Origin: Clostridium sp. BJN0013
GTDB taxonomy: Bacteria > Bacillota > Clostridia > Clostridiales > Clostridiaceae
Direction of reading: 5' to 3'
NCBI RefSeq assembly: GCF_040939125.1
Contig: NZ_CP162495.1
Coordinates: 992,001 to 1,056,000, forward strand
DNA length: 64,000 nt
The notes under the pieces are model-generated. The model did no database searches, had not been told where the DNA came from, and saw nothing but the letters and a program-made list of their open reading frames with translations. Shown in pieces: positions 1 to 8,247 of the stretch (the first letter of the stretch is position 1; the number at the start of each line of letters is the position of its first letter). The position numbers and the translations under genes are program-made.

Positions 1-138
1 GGATTTGCAAAAGAAGTTGCGGACAGAGTTATATTTATGGATGGAGGAAAAATAGTTGAACAGGGGTCTCCTGAAGATATATTTTCTAATCCTAAAGAGG
101 CCAGAACAAAAGCTTTCTTAGACAAAGTTATCAAGTGA
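1..138 (+). CDS. ABC transporter ATP-binding protein, C-terminal end (partial)
   Basis: This is the last 45 codons of a gene that begins before the window. The visible protein has the post-H-loop segment of polar amino acid ABC ATPases (GlnQ/ArtP type): [20 protein letters not shown], then [21 protein letters not shown]. In that family the subunit hydrolyses ATP on the cytoplasmic side to power uptake of amino acids such as glutamine, histidine or arginine. The arginine biosynthesis genes follow about 180 bp downstream, which fits amino acid uptake but does not prove the substrate. The TGA stop lies inside the edge of a dispersed repeat. Family call is secure; substrate is unknown. Confidence 0.85.
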   Translation, partial: GFAKEVADRVIFMDGGKIVEQGSPEDIFSNPKEARTKAFLDKVIK

Positions 139-229
139 TTCTTAGAAGAACTTATCTAGGGCTTAACAATGATTATCCCCAATTTTAAACAAGTTTGGGG
201 TGATGGCAGTGATAGCCTTCGGATGAAAT
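130..229 (+). repeat. Dispersed multi-hairpin repeat, degenerate copy A
   Basis: It begins with ATCAAGTGATTCTTAG, identical to the edge of copy C near 13972, followed by AGAACTTATC and, at the far end, CCTTCGGAT, which matches the end of copy B. The middle is diverged and contains a small hairpin, TCCCC...GGGG. The first bases overlap the stop codon of the preceding ABC gene. Confidence 0.6.
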
Positions 230-320
230 AATATTTAGTTGAAGAAAAATTAGTTGTTAATCTTAATTTAGCTATTGGTATAGTAGATAAAAATTTTGAT
301 ATAATTTGGAGGTCTGATTT

Positions 321-1526
321 ATGAAGGATAAAGTTGTGTTGGCATATTCAGGAGGGCTGGATACCTCAATTATTATTCCCTGGCTTAAGGAAAATTACGA
401 TTTAGACGTTATTGCTGCTTGTATAGATGTAGGACAAGATGATGATATGGAGGAAGTAAGAAAAAAAGCTATAAGAACAGGGGCAATTAAAGTATATATT
501 GAAGATGTGAAGGAAGAATTTGTGAGGGATTATTTATTTAGTGCAGTAAAAGCTCATATATTGTATGAAGATGCATATTTACTTGGAACTTCTCTTGCAA
601 GACCGCTTATGGCAAAAAGATTGGTAGAAATAGCCCATGCAGAAGGAGCTAAGTATATAGCTCATGGATGTACTGGGAAAGGTAATGATCAGGTGCGTTT
701 TGAAGTAGGAGTAGCAAGTTTTGATCCTGAAATAGGTATAATAGCACCCTGGAGAATATGGGATATAAAATCTAGGGAAGATGCTATAGATTATGCAAAC
801 TCTAAAGGTGTAGAAGTACCTGTAACTAAAGAAAAAATATATTCAAATGATAAAAATATATGGCATGTAAGCCATGAAGGTGGAGATTTAGAGGATCCTA
901 AAAATGAACATAAAACCAGCATGTATTTTATGACAACTCCTCCTGAAAAAGCAAAGGATGAGGTTTCTTATGTAGAGTTGTATTTTGAACAGGGCATTCC
1001 TAAAAAGTTAAATGAAAAAGAATTACCTCCTGTAGAAATGCTAAAAGCTCTTAATAAGTTAGGTGGAGAAAATGGAATTGGAATAGTAGATATGGTAGAA
1101 AATAGATTAGTTGGCATGAAATCAAGAGGGGTTTATGAAACACCAGGTGGAACAATATTATATGCTGCTCATGCTGCTCTTGAAAGATTGACTATAGATA
1201 AGAATACTGCACATTATAAACAGATAATATCTCAGAAATATGGAGAACTTGTATATGATGGGTTATGGTTCAGTCCTTTAAGGGAGGCATTGGATGCTTT
1301 TGTAGAAGTTACCCAAAAGAATGTAACGGGAAGTGTAAAGTTGAAACTTTATAAAGGAAATGTGATGACGGTTGGAATAGATGCATCACATGCCCTGTAT
1401 GATCAGGATATTTCATCTTTTGGAGCAAGTGATTTGTACAGTCATAAAGATGCAGAAGGATTTATTAAATTATTTAGTCTTCCATATAAGATTAAAGCTA
1501 TGATAGAAAAGGAGAAAGGAAATTAG
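321..1526 (+). CDS. argG: Argininosuccinate synthase
   Basis: Joins citrulline and aspartate with ATP to give argininosuccinate, the penultimate step of arginine synthesis, in the cytoplasm. The ATP-pyrophosphatase P-loop SGGLDTS is at residues 10-16, with the later family signatures [13 protein letters not shown] and a long conserved C-terminal region. The length of 401 residues is normal for the family. TTGGAGG lies about 9 bases before the ATG and sets the start. argH follows after only 2 bases, so the two genes form one operon. A TATAAT-like -10 element (about 299-304) lies close to the start, so the leader may be very short. No operator could be identified with confidence. Confidence 0.97.
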   Translation: MKDKVVLAYSGGLDTSIIIPWLKENYDLDVIAACIDVGQDDDMEEVRKKAIRTGAIKVYIEDVKEEFVRDYLFSAVKAHILYEDAYLLGTSLARPLMAKRLVEIAHAEGAKYIAHGCTGKGNDQVRFEVGVASFDPEIGIIAPWRIWDIKSREDAIDYANSKGVEVPVTKEKIYSNDKNIWHVSHEGGDLEDPKNEHKTSMYFMTTPPEKAKDEVSYVELYFEQGIPKKLNEKELPPVEMLKALNKLGGENGIGIVDMVENRLVGMKSRGVYETPGGTILYAAHAALERLTIDKNTAHYKQIISQKYGELVYDGLWFSPLREALDAFVEVTQKNVTGSVKLKLYKGNVMTVGIDASHALYDQDISSFGASDLYSHKDAEGFIKLFSLPYKIKAMIEKEKGN

Positions 1527-1528
1527 TT

Positions 1529-2845
1529 ATGAAGCTTTGGGGCGGAAGATTTAAAAAATCTGAAAGTAAACTTATGGAGGATTTTAATAGTTCTCTAAGT
1601 TTTGATAGACAACTTTATAGGGAAGATATAGAAGGAAGCATGGTTCATGTTAGAATGCTTGCTAAATGTAATATTTTATCTAATGAAGAAAGTAAAGTTA
1701 TATTGAGTGGATTAGAGTCTATATTAAAAGATATAGAAGAAGATAGACTTAAAGTAGAAGGAGATTATGAAGATATACATAGCTTTGTGGAGATTAATTT
1801 AATAGAGAGGATAGGACAAGTAGCAAAAAAATTACATACCGCTAGAAGTAGAAATGATCAAGTAGCATTAGATTTTAGATTATATACTAAGAGAAAGGCT
1901 CTGGAAGTAGTTGAAAATATAGAGTATCTTCAGGATGTGATAAAAAATCTTGGTGATAAAAATAGTGTAATAATGCCGGGATATACTCATCTACAGAGGG
2001 CCCAGGTAGTAACTTTTAAACATCACATAATGGCATATTACCATATGCTTAAAAGAGATAGGCAAAGAATATTAAATGCTGTTGACATTATGGATGAGAG
2101 TCCTTTAGGGTGCTGTGCTCTAGCGGGAACCACTTATAACATAGATAGGAATTTTACTGCTAAGGAATTGGGATTTAAAAAACCTGTAGATAATTTTTTG
2201 GATGGCGTAAGTGACAGAGATTATGTTATAGAATTAATATCAGATTTTTCTATAATAATGATGCATTTAAGCCGTTTAAGTGAAGAACTTATATTATGGA
2301 GCAGTAAAGAATTTGATTTTATACAAATAGATGATGAATTTTCCACAGGAAGCAGCATAATGCCTCAGAAGAAGAATCCTGATGCTGCAGAACTTATAAG
2401 AGGCAAAACTGGGAGAGTATATGGGTCACTCATATCACTGCTAACTACTATGAAAGGTATTCCTCTTGCCTATAATAAAGATATGCAGGAAGATAAGGAA
2501 CAGCTTTTTAACTCCTTAGATACTGTATTAAGCTGCCTTAAAATTATGAGTGGCATGCTCTCCACATTAAAAGTCAATGAAAGAAATACCTTTAATGCAG
2601 TTAAAAGAGGTTTTTTAAATGCCACAGAAGCAGCAGATTATTTAGTTAATAAAGGTATGGCCTTTAGGGATGCACATAAGGTAATTGGTGAAATTGTGCT
2701 GTATTGTGAAGATAAAAATAAAGCTATAGAAGATATTTCTTTAGATGAGTTAAAAAAATTCAGTTCTCTTTTTTCAGAGGATGTATATAATTTTATAGAT
2801 TATAAAAATACATTAAATAGAGGAATTAAAAAGAATTTAAAGTAA
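1529..2845 (+). CDS. argH: Argininosuccinate lyase
   Basis: Cleaves argininosuccinate to arginine and fumarate, completing arginine synthesis. It belongs to the fumarase/aspartase superfamily: the signature GSSIMPQKKNPD begins near residue 274 and contains the mobile catalytic serine loop, and the HTARSRNDQVA substrate-binding motif lies near residue 106. The length of 438 residues is slightly short of the typical 450-470, with the difference at the C-terminus. The start ATG is 2 bases after the argG stop, and the end of argG (GAAAGGA) provides the ribosome binding site. A strong bidirectional hairpin follows the gene and ends the operon. Confidence 0.97.
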   Translation: MKLWGGRFKKSESKLMEDFNSSLSFDRQLYREDIEGSMVHVRMLAKCNILSNEESKVILSGLESILKDIEEDRLKVEGDYEDIHSFVEINLIERIGQVAKKLHTARSRNDQVALDFRLYTKRKALEVVENIEYLQDVIKNLGDKNSVIMPGYTHLQRAQVVTFKHHIMAYYHMLKRDRQRILNAVDIMDESPLGCCALAGTTYNIDRNFTAKELGFKKPVDNFLDGVSDRDYVIELISDFSIIMMHLSRLSEELILWSSKEFDFIQIDDEFSTGSSIMPQKKNPDAAELIRGKTGRVYGSLISLLTTMKGIPLAYNKDMQEDKEQLFNSLDTVLSCLKIMSGMLSTLKVNERNTFNAVKRGFLNATEAADYLVNKGMAFRDAHKVIGEIVLYCEDKNKAIEDISLDELKKFSSLFSEDVYNFIDYKNTLNRGIKKNLK

Positions 2846-2849
2846 TAGA

Positions 2850-2900
2850 TACCCTAAAAAGTGGAAAACTTGATTAAAAAGTTTTCCACTTTTTAGGGTA
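2850..2900. terminator. Bidirectional intrinsic terminator after argGH
   Basis: A perfect 21-bp inverted repeat (TACCCTAAAAAGTGGAAAACT and its complement) surrounds a 9-base loop. A- and T-rich runs inside the arms let it act in both directions, between argH and the convergent small membrane protein gene. Confidence 0.85.
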
Positions 2901-2917
2901 AATAATTGGTTTAACAA

Positions 2918-3145
2918 TTATTTAACTTCACCCGCATCTCTTGAATCTCCGGCAATTCTTTCTTTTCCGAAAAATGAAAGAGCATATAATCCTCCGAGGC
3001 CTACAATGGCGTATAATACTCGAGTGAATGTAGACATTGTTCCAAATAGTGCTGCTATAAGATCAAATCTAAAAAATCCAATTAGTCCCCAATTTAGAGC
3101 ACCTATTACAACTAATATTAATGCAATAATATCTAGTGTTTTCAT
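2918..3145 (-). CDS. DUF378 family small membrane protein
   Basis: A 75-residue protein of the DUF378 (YuzA-like) family, recognised by the N-terminal pattern LDIIALILVVIGALNWGLIG followed by a second hydrophobic helix, YAIVGLGGLYALSFF. Two membrane spans are expected, with a short charged tail. Function is not known for the family. It is transcribed alone, convergent with argH; AAGGAGATGTAAGTT precedes the ATG on the minus strand. No link to arginine metabolism is implied. Confidence 0.85.
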   Translation of the reverse strand: MKTLDIIALILVVIGALNWGLIGFFRFDLIAALFGTMSTFTRVLYAIVGLGGLYALSFFGKERIAGDSRDAGEVK

Positions 3146-3247
3146 AACTTACATCTCCTTTTTATTTTATATAAATATATTGTGCCCATATTTATTATTT
3201 CCATATTCTTAAAATTTATAAGCTAAAAATAAAAAGAAGATAAAAAA

Positions 3248-3733
3248 CTAATGTCCGCTGTCTAAGATATCTATATTTAAACTTCTATCTACAGGTTGAA
3301 AAAGAGATATGATAGTATCTGTTCTCTGTACTCCATCTACAGATTGTATTTTATTCATAAGCAAATTTTGTAAATCAGTTATATTTTTACAAATTACTTT
3401 TATAAATATTGAATATTCTCCAGTAGTGTAATGGATCTCCACAATTTCTTTTATGTTCTCTAATTGTTCCAGGGTCTCTTTAAAAGATTTAGCTTTATCA
3501 AGGTATATGCCGATAAAACCACATACATCGTATCCTATTTTGGAGTTGTCAATTATAAGTTTAGTACCTTTTATTATGTGCATATCTTGCATCTTTTTCA
3601 TTCTAACATGTATGGTTCCACCACTTACGTGACATTTTCTAGCTATTTCTAGAAAAGGAGTTCTTGAGTCCTTTAAAAGAATATCAAGAATTTGAAGGTC
3701 TAAATCATCTAATCCATTAATTTTTAAGCTCAA
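3248..3733 (-). CDS. asnC: Lrp/AsnC family regulator, probably AsnC
   Basis: A 161-residue transcription factor with an N-terminal winged helix (LDDLDLQILDILLKDSRTPF, recognition helix near GGTIHVRMKKM) and a C-terminal RAM ligand-binding domain (about residues 70-150, with IVEIHYTTGEYSIFIKV). In this family the RAM domain binds an amino acid and drives octamer assembly. The gene is divergent from asnA with about 390 bp between them. In Escherichia coli AsnC is likewise divergent from asnA, activates it and represses itself, so the same role is a good inference here. The gene symbol rests on that context rather than on a diagnostic residue. Confidence 0.85.
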   Translation of the reverse strand: MSLKINGLDDLDLQILDILLKDSRTPFLEIARKCHVSGGTIHVRMKKMQDMHIIKGTKLIIDNSKIGYDVCGFIGIYLDKAKSFKETLEQLENIKEIVEIHYTTGEYSIFIKVICKNITDLQNLLMNKIQSVDGVQRTDTIISLFQPVDRSLNIDILDSGH

Positions 3734-4019
3734 TTTACATTTCCTCCTTTTTAAAATCTATTAAAATCAATTTAGTTTTTTAATAAAATTTAAATTAATA
3801 TAATTTGCTATAGTTTAAATAGATAGCAATCCTATAATAACATTATATCAGAAACTTTATCAAATTAATAATTTGAAACGTTATCATTAACACATAATTT
3901 TTAATTACTCAATTAAAGATGGAGCTGACTGATAAATAAATAAATTTCAATAATACTAATTAATAATATTGTAATTTATGCAAAAAAGTATTATTATATT
4001 GTTAAAGAAATAAAAAGCA
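3734..4019. promoter_or_regulatory. asnC-asnA divergent intergenic region
   Basis: Very AT-rich and gene-free. It contains short self-complementary stretches, such as repeated TTAATAAT/ATTATTAA and GAAACTTTATCAAATTAATAATTTGAAACGTT-like half sites around 3850-3895 (two GAAAC.TTATCA copies), which are candidates for AsnC binding. I see no T-box or riboswitch consensus. Confidence 0.35.
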
Positions 4020-4088
4020 AAGGGGTGTAGCAGCGCTCATCCCTCACTTTGAAGAAGCTGGGTTAGTTAATTGCAGCCTTCGGATAAA
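4020..4088 (+). repeat. Dispersed multi-hairpin repeat, partial copy B
   Basis: Matches the distal third of the repeat: GTGTAGCAGCGCTCATCCCTCACTTTGAAGAAG-type sequence, then TTAGTTAATTGCAGCCTTCGGATAA. It lies between the asnC-asnA promoter region and the asnA ribosome binding site, so it is probably transcribed as part of the asnA leader. Confidence 0.7.
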
Positions 4089-4120
4089 ACTATTAAGAAT
4101 ATTGAGGGAGGTTTTTATAT

Positions 4121-5095
4121 ATGAAAACATATGTATTAAAAGATGAGAGGGAAAGGGAATTAAAACTTTTAGATGAAGCAATTGGAAAAATTAAAAGAGA
4201 AAAATTACCTAGTATACTTAAGATACAGCAAGCAATTTTAAGATCAGTAGATGATTATATGTATAAAAATGGAGTAGTGAGACTTTTACCTAACATGATA
4301 TCTCCTATAACAGATCCGCTTTGCCACAGCGTAGAAGAATGTGATTTTACTTATGGAGGTCAAAAATTCAATGTTACAAAGTCCATGATATTCCATAAAC
4401 AGCTGGCCTTGTCAAGTCCATATTTACAAAAGATATACATTGTATCTCCTAATGTAAGGTTAGAACTTCCAGAAAGAGGAGATACCAGACATTTATTTGA
4501 ATTTACTCAAATAGATTTTGAATTTAAGGATGCAACTATGGATACCATATTTGAATTTATGGAAGGATTAATAGAACAAGCATTTTCCTATATAAAAGAA
4601 GAGTGCAAAGAGGAGTTTAGAAAATTAGAAATAGGAACTTCTCATTTAGATATATCGGGACCTTTTGAAAGACACACTACTCAAGAGTTAGAGGCTAAAT
4701 ATGGAAAAGATTTTGAAGCTCTTGCTTCAAAAGAAGCAACTAAACCTTTCTGGCTCATAAACCACAAGAGAGAGTTTTATGATGCTGAAGATTTAGAAAA
4801 TATGGGAACTTATAAAAACTATGATTTAATATGGCCTATGGGTTATGTAGAAGGATTAAGCGGTGGAGAAAGGGAATATGAATATGACAGAATTATTACA
4901 AGAATGAGAGAAGTAGGCATGGATGAAGAGGCTATGGAAGATTATATTAAACTGGCCAAAAGAGGAGAAATTCCCAAAACAGCTGGAGCTGGATTTGGAG
5001 TTGAAAGAATGACCAGGTTTGTTTGTCAACAGGATGATATTGATGAAGTTACTGTATTTAGTAGAAAACCAGGAAAAGGTAAATATATATTTTAA
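4121..5095 (+). CDS. asnA: Aspartate-ammonia ligase (asparagine synthetase A)
   Basis: Makes asparagine from aspartate, ammonia and ATP through an aspartyl-adenylate, in the cytoplasm. It is a class II aminoacyl-tRNA synthetase-like homodimer. The 324-residue length fits the family, and the characteristic segments are present: the VRLLPNMISPITDPL region, GGQKFNVTKSMIFHKQ, HLFEFTQIDFEF, and the C-terminal motif 3 GAGFGVERMTRFVCQ with the ATP-binding arginine. GAGGGAGG precedes the ATG. The divergent AsnC-type gene and the adjacent terminator point to a single-gene unit under AsnC control. Confidence 0.97.
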   Translation: MKTYVLKDERERELKLLDEAIGKIKREKLPSILKIQQAILRSVDDYMYKNGVVRLLPNMISPITDPLCHSVEECDFTYGGQKFNVTKSMIFHKQLALSSPYLQKIYIVSPNVRLELPERGDTRHLFEFTQIDFEFKDATMDTIFEFMEGLIEQAFSYIKEECKEEFRKLEIGTSHLDISGPFERHTTQELEAKYGKDFEALASKEATKPFWLINHKREFYDAEDLENMGTYKNYDLIWPMGYVEGLSGGEREYEYDRIITRMREVGMDEEAMEDYIKLAKRGEIPKTAGAGFGVERMTRFVCQQDDIDEVTVFSRKPGKGKYIF

Positions 5096-5125
5096 AAAAA
5101 GGCTGATTTAGGACAGCCTTTTTTT
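5094..5125 (+). terminator. Intrinsic terminator of asnA
   Basis: AAAAAAAGGCTG, an 8-base loop, then CAGCCTTTTTTT immediately after the asnA stop codon. Confidence 0.9.
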
Positions 5126-5212
5126 AATATATAAAAAGCTCTCTATTATTTATTTTTCTACGTTTAAAGTATATAATAATATAAAGATAGATAAATTAAA
5201 GGAGGAAATGAA

Positions 5213-5569
5213 ATGCCTTCATGGTTGAATATAGCATTACAAGTACTGTTTATGACAGTATTGGTGATAATTTTTTATAGGCTATTAAAATCCCATATAC
5301 TATATAGATTTCACCCTAATAAATGGCTGATTCTTATATTATCTATATGTGCCTTTTTTTTGCCACCTGTAATTTCAGCTTATTTTAAATACAATCTAAG
5401 TGGTACTATATGGCAATATATTTCTTCTGCCCTGTTTTTAATCTTATTTTTATGGTTTGTAGATTTAAAGAATGGGGGTATATATACTGACAGAAGAAAA
5501 TCTTCCAAGAGTAAAGACATAAGAATAAGGCCTAAAGCTAAGCCTAATAGAGTGAATAAGAAAAAATAA
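5213..5569 (+). CDS. Small membrane protein of unknown function
   Basis: A 118-residue protein with three probable membrane spans (about residues 6-24, 38-56 and 66-84) and a strongly basic cytoplasmic tail rich in Lys and Arg (DRRKSSKSKDIRIRPKAKPN). I do not recognise a named family. AAAGGAGG before the ATG supports real translation. It stands alone between the asnA terminator and the carbonic-anhydrase-like gene. The positively charged tail could contact membrane lipids or nucleic acid, but that is speculation. Confidence 0.75.
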   Translation: MPSWLNIALQVLFMTVLVIIFYRLLKSHILYRFHPNKWLILILSICAFFLPPVISAYFKYNLSGTIWQYISSALFLILFLWFVDLKNGGIYTDRRKSSKSKDIRIRPKAKPNRVNKKK

Positions 5570-5678
5570 GAAATCAAGGTGTAAATATAATACTTTTATA
5601 TCAAGATTAAATTGATTGTAATTTAGTTAGGTATAATTTACTTTAATAAAATACTAATTTTTAAGGGAGTGCGGGTTT

Positions 5679-6197
5679 ATGATAAGAAAGTTTAAATACT
5701 ATATTCCAGAATTGGATGAAAGCTGTTTTATAGCAGATAATGCAGAGGTTATAGGAAAAGTTAAACTTTGTGAGGATGTGAGTATATGGTTTGGAGCTGT
5801 ACTTAGGGGAGATCTAAATCACATATATGTGGGAAAAGGGAGTAATGTACAAGATAATTGTACTATACATACAAGTCTAGAGGAGAATCCTACGGAGATA
5901 GGAGAATATGTTACTATAGGACATAATGCTATAATACATGGAGGAAAAGTTGGAGATTATTCTTTAATAGGAATGGGTTCTATAATTTTAGATAATGCGG
6001 AAATTGGGACAGAGACTATTATAGGAGCAGGAAGTCTTGTAACTAAAAATAAAAAAATACCTTCTGGGGTATTATGTATGGGTTCTCCGGCAAAAGTTAT
6101 AAGGAAACTTACTACTGAGGAAAAAAAGTTTCTAAGACATTCGGCAGAGGAATACATTAGACAATCTAGAAGTTATAAGCAATATGTAATAATATAA
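5679..6197 (+). CDS. Gamma carbonic anhydrase family protein
   Basis: A 172-residue left-handed beta-helix protein built from hexapeptide repeats (V/I-G-x-x-S/A type) and a C-terminal helix. The three zinc ligands of the gamma carbonic anhydrase/YrdA/PaaY group are in place: His64 in CTIHTS, and His82 and His87 in IGHNAIIHG. The family forms trimers with metal at the subunit interfaces; some members hydrate CO2 and others are acyl-CoA thioesterases or of unknown activity. The N-terminal residues (KYYIPELDESCFIADNAEVIG) are typical. It is monocistronic. The exact substrate cannot be decided from sequence. Confidence 0.9.
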   Translation: MIRKFKYYIPELDESCFIADNAEVIGKVKLCEDVSIWFGAVLRGDLNHIYVGKGSNVQDNCTIHTSLEENPTEIGEYVTIGHNAIIHGGKVGDYSLIGMGSIILDNAEIGTETIIGAGSLVTKNKKIPSGVLCMGSPAKVIRKLTTEEKKFLRHSAEEYIRQSRSYKQYVII

Positions 6198-6310
6198 ATC
6201 TTATATAATAACTGAAATATATAATACAAATAATTTTAAATATGATTTAGTCACCTATTTTATTAGAAAAGTATAGATATATATTAACATAAATAATTAG
6301 GAGATTAAAT

Positions 6311-7582
6311 ATGCCCATTTTTAAATTAGGATCTAGAGGCACTGAAGTTATGCACATACAGGCAACTCTAAAAAAAATAGGATATAATCCTGGAGCAATA
6401 GATGGAATATATGGTACAGATACTAAAGCAGCAGTAGAAATTTTTCAGAGAAATCATGGCTTAACTGTAGATGGAATAATAGGATCTGCTACTTATAGAA
6501 TTTTGAGAAGTTTTATGTTAGGGTATGATATATATACTATTAGAACAGGAGATACTCTATACAACATAGCTAAAAAATATGGAACTGATGTGTATGACAT
6601 AATAGTAGCAAATCCAGGAATAGAACCTTTTGGATTAATTCCTGGAGTGAAAGTCAAGGTACCTTATAATATAGATGTAGTAGATACAAATATAGATTAT
6701 ACCTATGATATATTGGAAACGGATCTTATGGGACTAGAAGCTAGATATCCCTTTATAACTGTTGGCAGTATAGGTGAAAGTGTACTTGGAAAGCAGCTTT
6801 ACTATGTGAGGCTTGGTGTAGGAACTAATGAAGTATCATATAATGGAGTTCATCATTCACTGGAATGGATAACGGCTCCACTTTTGATGAAATTTATAGA
6901 AAATTTTGCTAGAGCCTATAGCCGGGGAGAAAATATAAGAGGATATAATATAGGGGATATATGGAGAAATAGTAGTATATATATAGTTCCCATGGTAAAC
7001 CCTGATGGAGTAGAACTTGTTTTAAATGGATTAAGTAGAAATAATCCTTTCTACTATGACTTGAAGAGGTGGAACAATAACAGTGAAGATTTCTCTAAAG
7101 ATTGGCAAGCCAATAATAGAGGGGTAGATATTAATCATAATTATGACGCAGGATGGCAACTTTCAAAAGAAGCAGAAGCTTCTTATGGGGTATATGGACC
7201 TGGACCTACCAGGTATTCAGGACCTTATCCTGTATCAGAACCTGAAACAAAGGCTATGGTGGGGTTTACAAATAATCATAATTTTAGGTTGGTGTTAGCT
7301 TATCACAGTCAGGGTGAAGTTATTTATTGGCAGTATGATGAAGTAACTCCTTCAGAGTCAAGAAGGATAGGAGAATTGTTTGCTAAGGCCAGTGGTTATT
7401 CTTTAGCGGAAACTACTGGAATAGCATCTTATGCTGGATATAAAGATTGGTTTATACAAGATCACAAAAGACCTGGGTTTACTATAGAAGTAGGCAAAGG
7501 GAAAAACCCTCTTCCTATAAGTCAATTTGACAAAATATATGATGATAATGAGGAAATACTTCTATTGGCATCTGTAATATGA
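6311..7582 (+). CDS. Peptidoglycan-binding/LysM/M14 peptidase, gamma-D-glutamyl-diamino acid endopeptidase type
   Basis: A 423-residue cell-wall hydrolase in three parts: a PG_binding_1 domain (residues about 5-66, with IQATLKKIGYNPGAIDGIYG), one LysM domain (about 76-118, YTIRTGDTLYNIAKKYG), and an M14 zinc carboxypeptidase domain (about 135-420). The zinc site is HxxE at His182-Glu185 and a later His332 in AYHSQG; the catalytic glutamate is probably Glu393 in FTIEVGKG. This layout matches Bacillus endopeptidase I, which cuts the D-Glu-diamino acid bond in spore or cell-wall peptides. No signal peptide is visible, as in forespore or mother-cell enzymes of this type. A strong hairpin overlaps the stop codon. 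Confidence 0.92.
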   Translation: MPIFKLGSRGTEVMHIQATLKKIGYNPGAIDGIYGTDTKAAVEIFQRNHGLTVDGIIGSATYRILRSFMLGYDIYTIRTGDTLYNIAKKYGTDVYDIIVANPGIEPFGLIPGVKVKVPYNIDVVDTNIDYTYDILETDLMGLEARYPFITVGSIGESVLGKQLYYVRLGVGTNEVSYNGVHHSLEWITAPLLMKFIENFARAYSRGENIRGYNIGDIWRNSSIYIVPMVNPDGVELVLNGLSRNNPFYYDLKRWNNNSEDFSKDWQANNRGVDINHNYDAGWQLSKEAEASYGVYGPGPTRYSGPYPVSEPETKAMVGFTNNHNFRLVLAYHSQGEVIYWQYDEVTPSESRRIGELFAKASGYSLAETTGIASYAGYKDWFIQDHKRPGFTIEVGKGKNPLPISQFDKIYDDNEEILLLASVI

Positions 7583-7614
7583 TATATTCCACCTTTTAGG
7601 GTGGAATATATCAT
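7579..7614. terminator. Bidirectional hairpin terminator
   Basis: A perfect 15-bp stem (ATGATATATTCCACC and its complement) with a 6-base loop overlaps the stop codon of the peptidase gene. It separates two convergent genes. Confidence 0.8.
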
Positions 7615-7655
7615 ATTAAAAATACATAGGATTTAAATACAACTATCAAAAAATT

Positions 7656-8078
7656 TTATTTGTATATATCTACTAAAAGGCCACTTATATCATCAATAGT
7701 AGCAGCTACACTTAAATTTTCTTTCTGTTCACTCATTAATAATGAGGTAAGTTCTTCTAGCTTTCTATCTATGGTATCTACAGTTATAAAATATTGTGTT
7801 TGCCAAAAGCTTATATCTTTTTTTACATTATACATATACTTTAACACTGATTCTAAATATTCTTGTATCATTTTTTTATAGATTTTAACGTCTGCATAAC
7901 ATTTTGTTATAGATAATCTATTTCCTTTTTTCTTAATATTGTCAAACATATTTTTTAGTTCTTGTTCAGATTTTTTTCCCATCTGGGAATTAAAACTTTG
8001 AGAAAAATCCTTTTTTATTGTCATACTTTTATTTTTAGAAGAAGGAGCAGAAGATCTACCAATTCTAGAAATTTCCAT
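7656..8078 (-). CDS. YaaR family protein (DUF327)
   Basis: A 140-residue protein with the DUF327/YaaR pattern: a short variable N-terminus, SFNSQMGKKSEQELKNMFDNIKKKG, then YKKMIQEYLESVLKYMYNVKKDISFW and an all-helical C-terminus ending in GLLVDIYK. It is cytoplasmic and predicted to be largely helical. The function of the family is not established. It is a single gene, convergent with the peptidase and divergent from the Ca2+ ATPase gene. Confidence 0.88.
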   Translation of the reverse strand: MEISRIGRSSAPSSKNKSMTIKKDFSQSFNSQMGKKSEQELKNMFDNIKKKGNRLSITKCYADVKIYKKMIQEYLESVLKYMYNVKKDISFWQTQYFITVDTIDRKLEELTSLLMSEQKENLSVAATIDDISGLLVDIYK

Positions 8079-8247
8079 AATTTACCTCCACACTTTTATT
8101 AAAATACACTTATAAATTATTATATATAATATTTCCGTAAAAACATAGTGAAATTATATTAAAAATAAAGTTAGGATGTAATAATTATTTAAAATAAGTA
8201 TAAGATTATACTAAATTCAAAAAATACAACAAAGGGTAGGTGATTTT

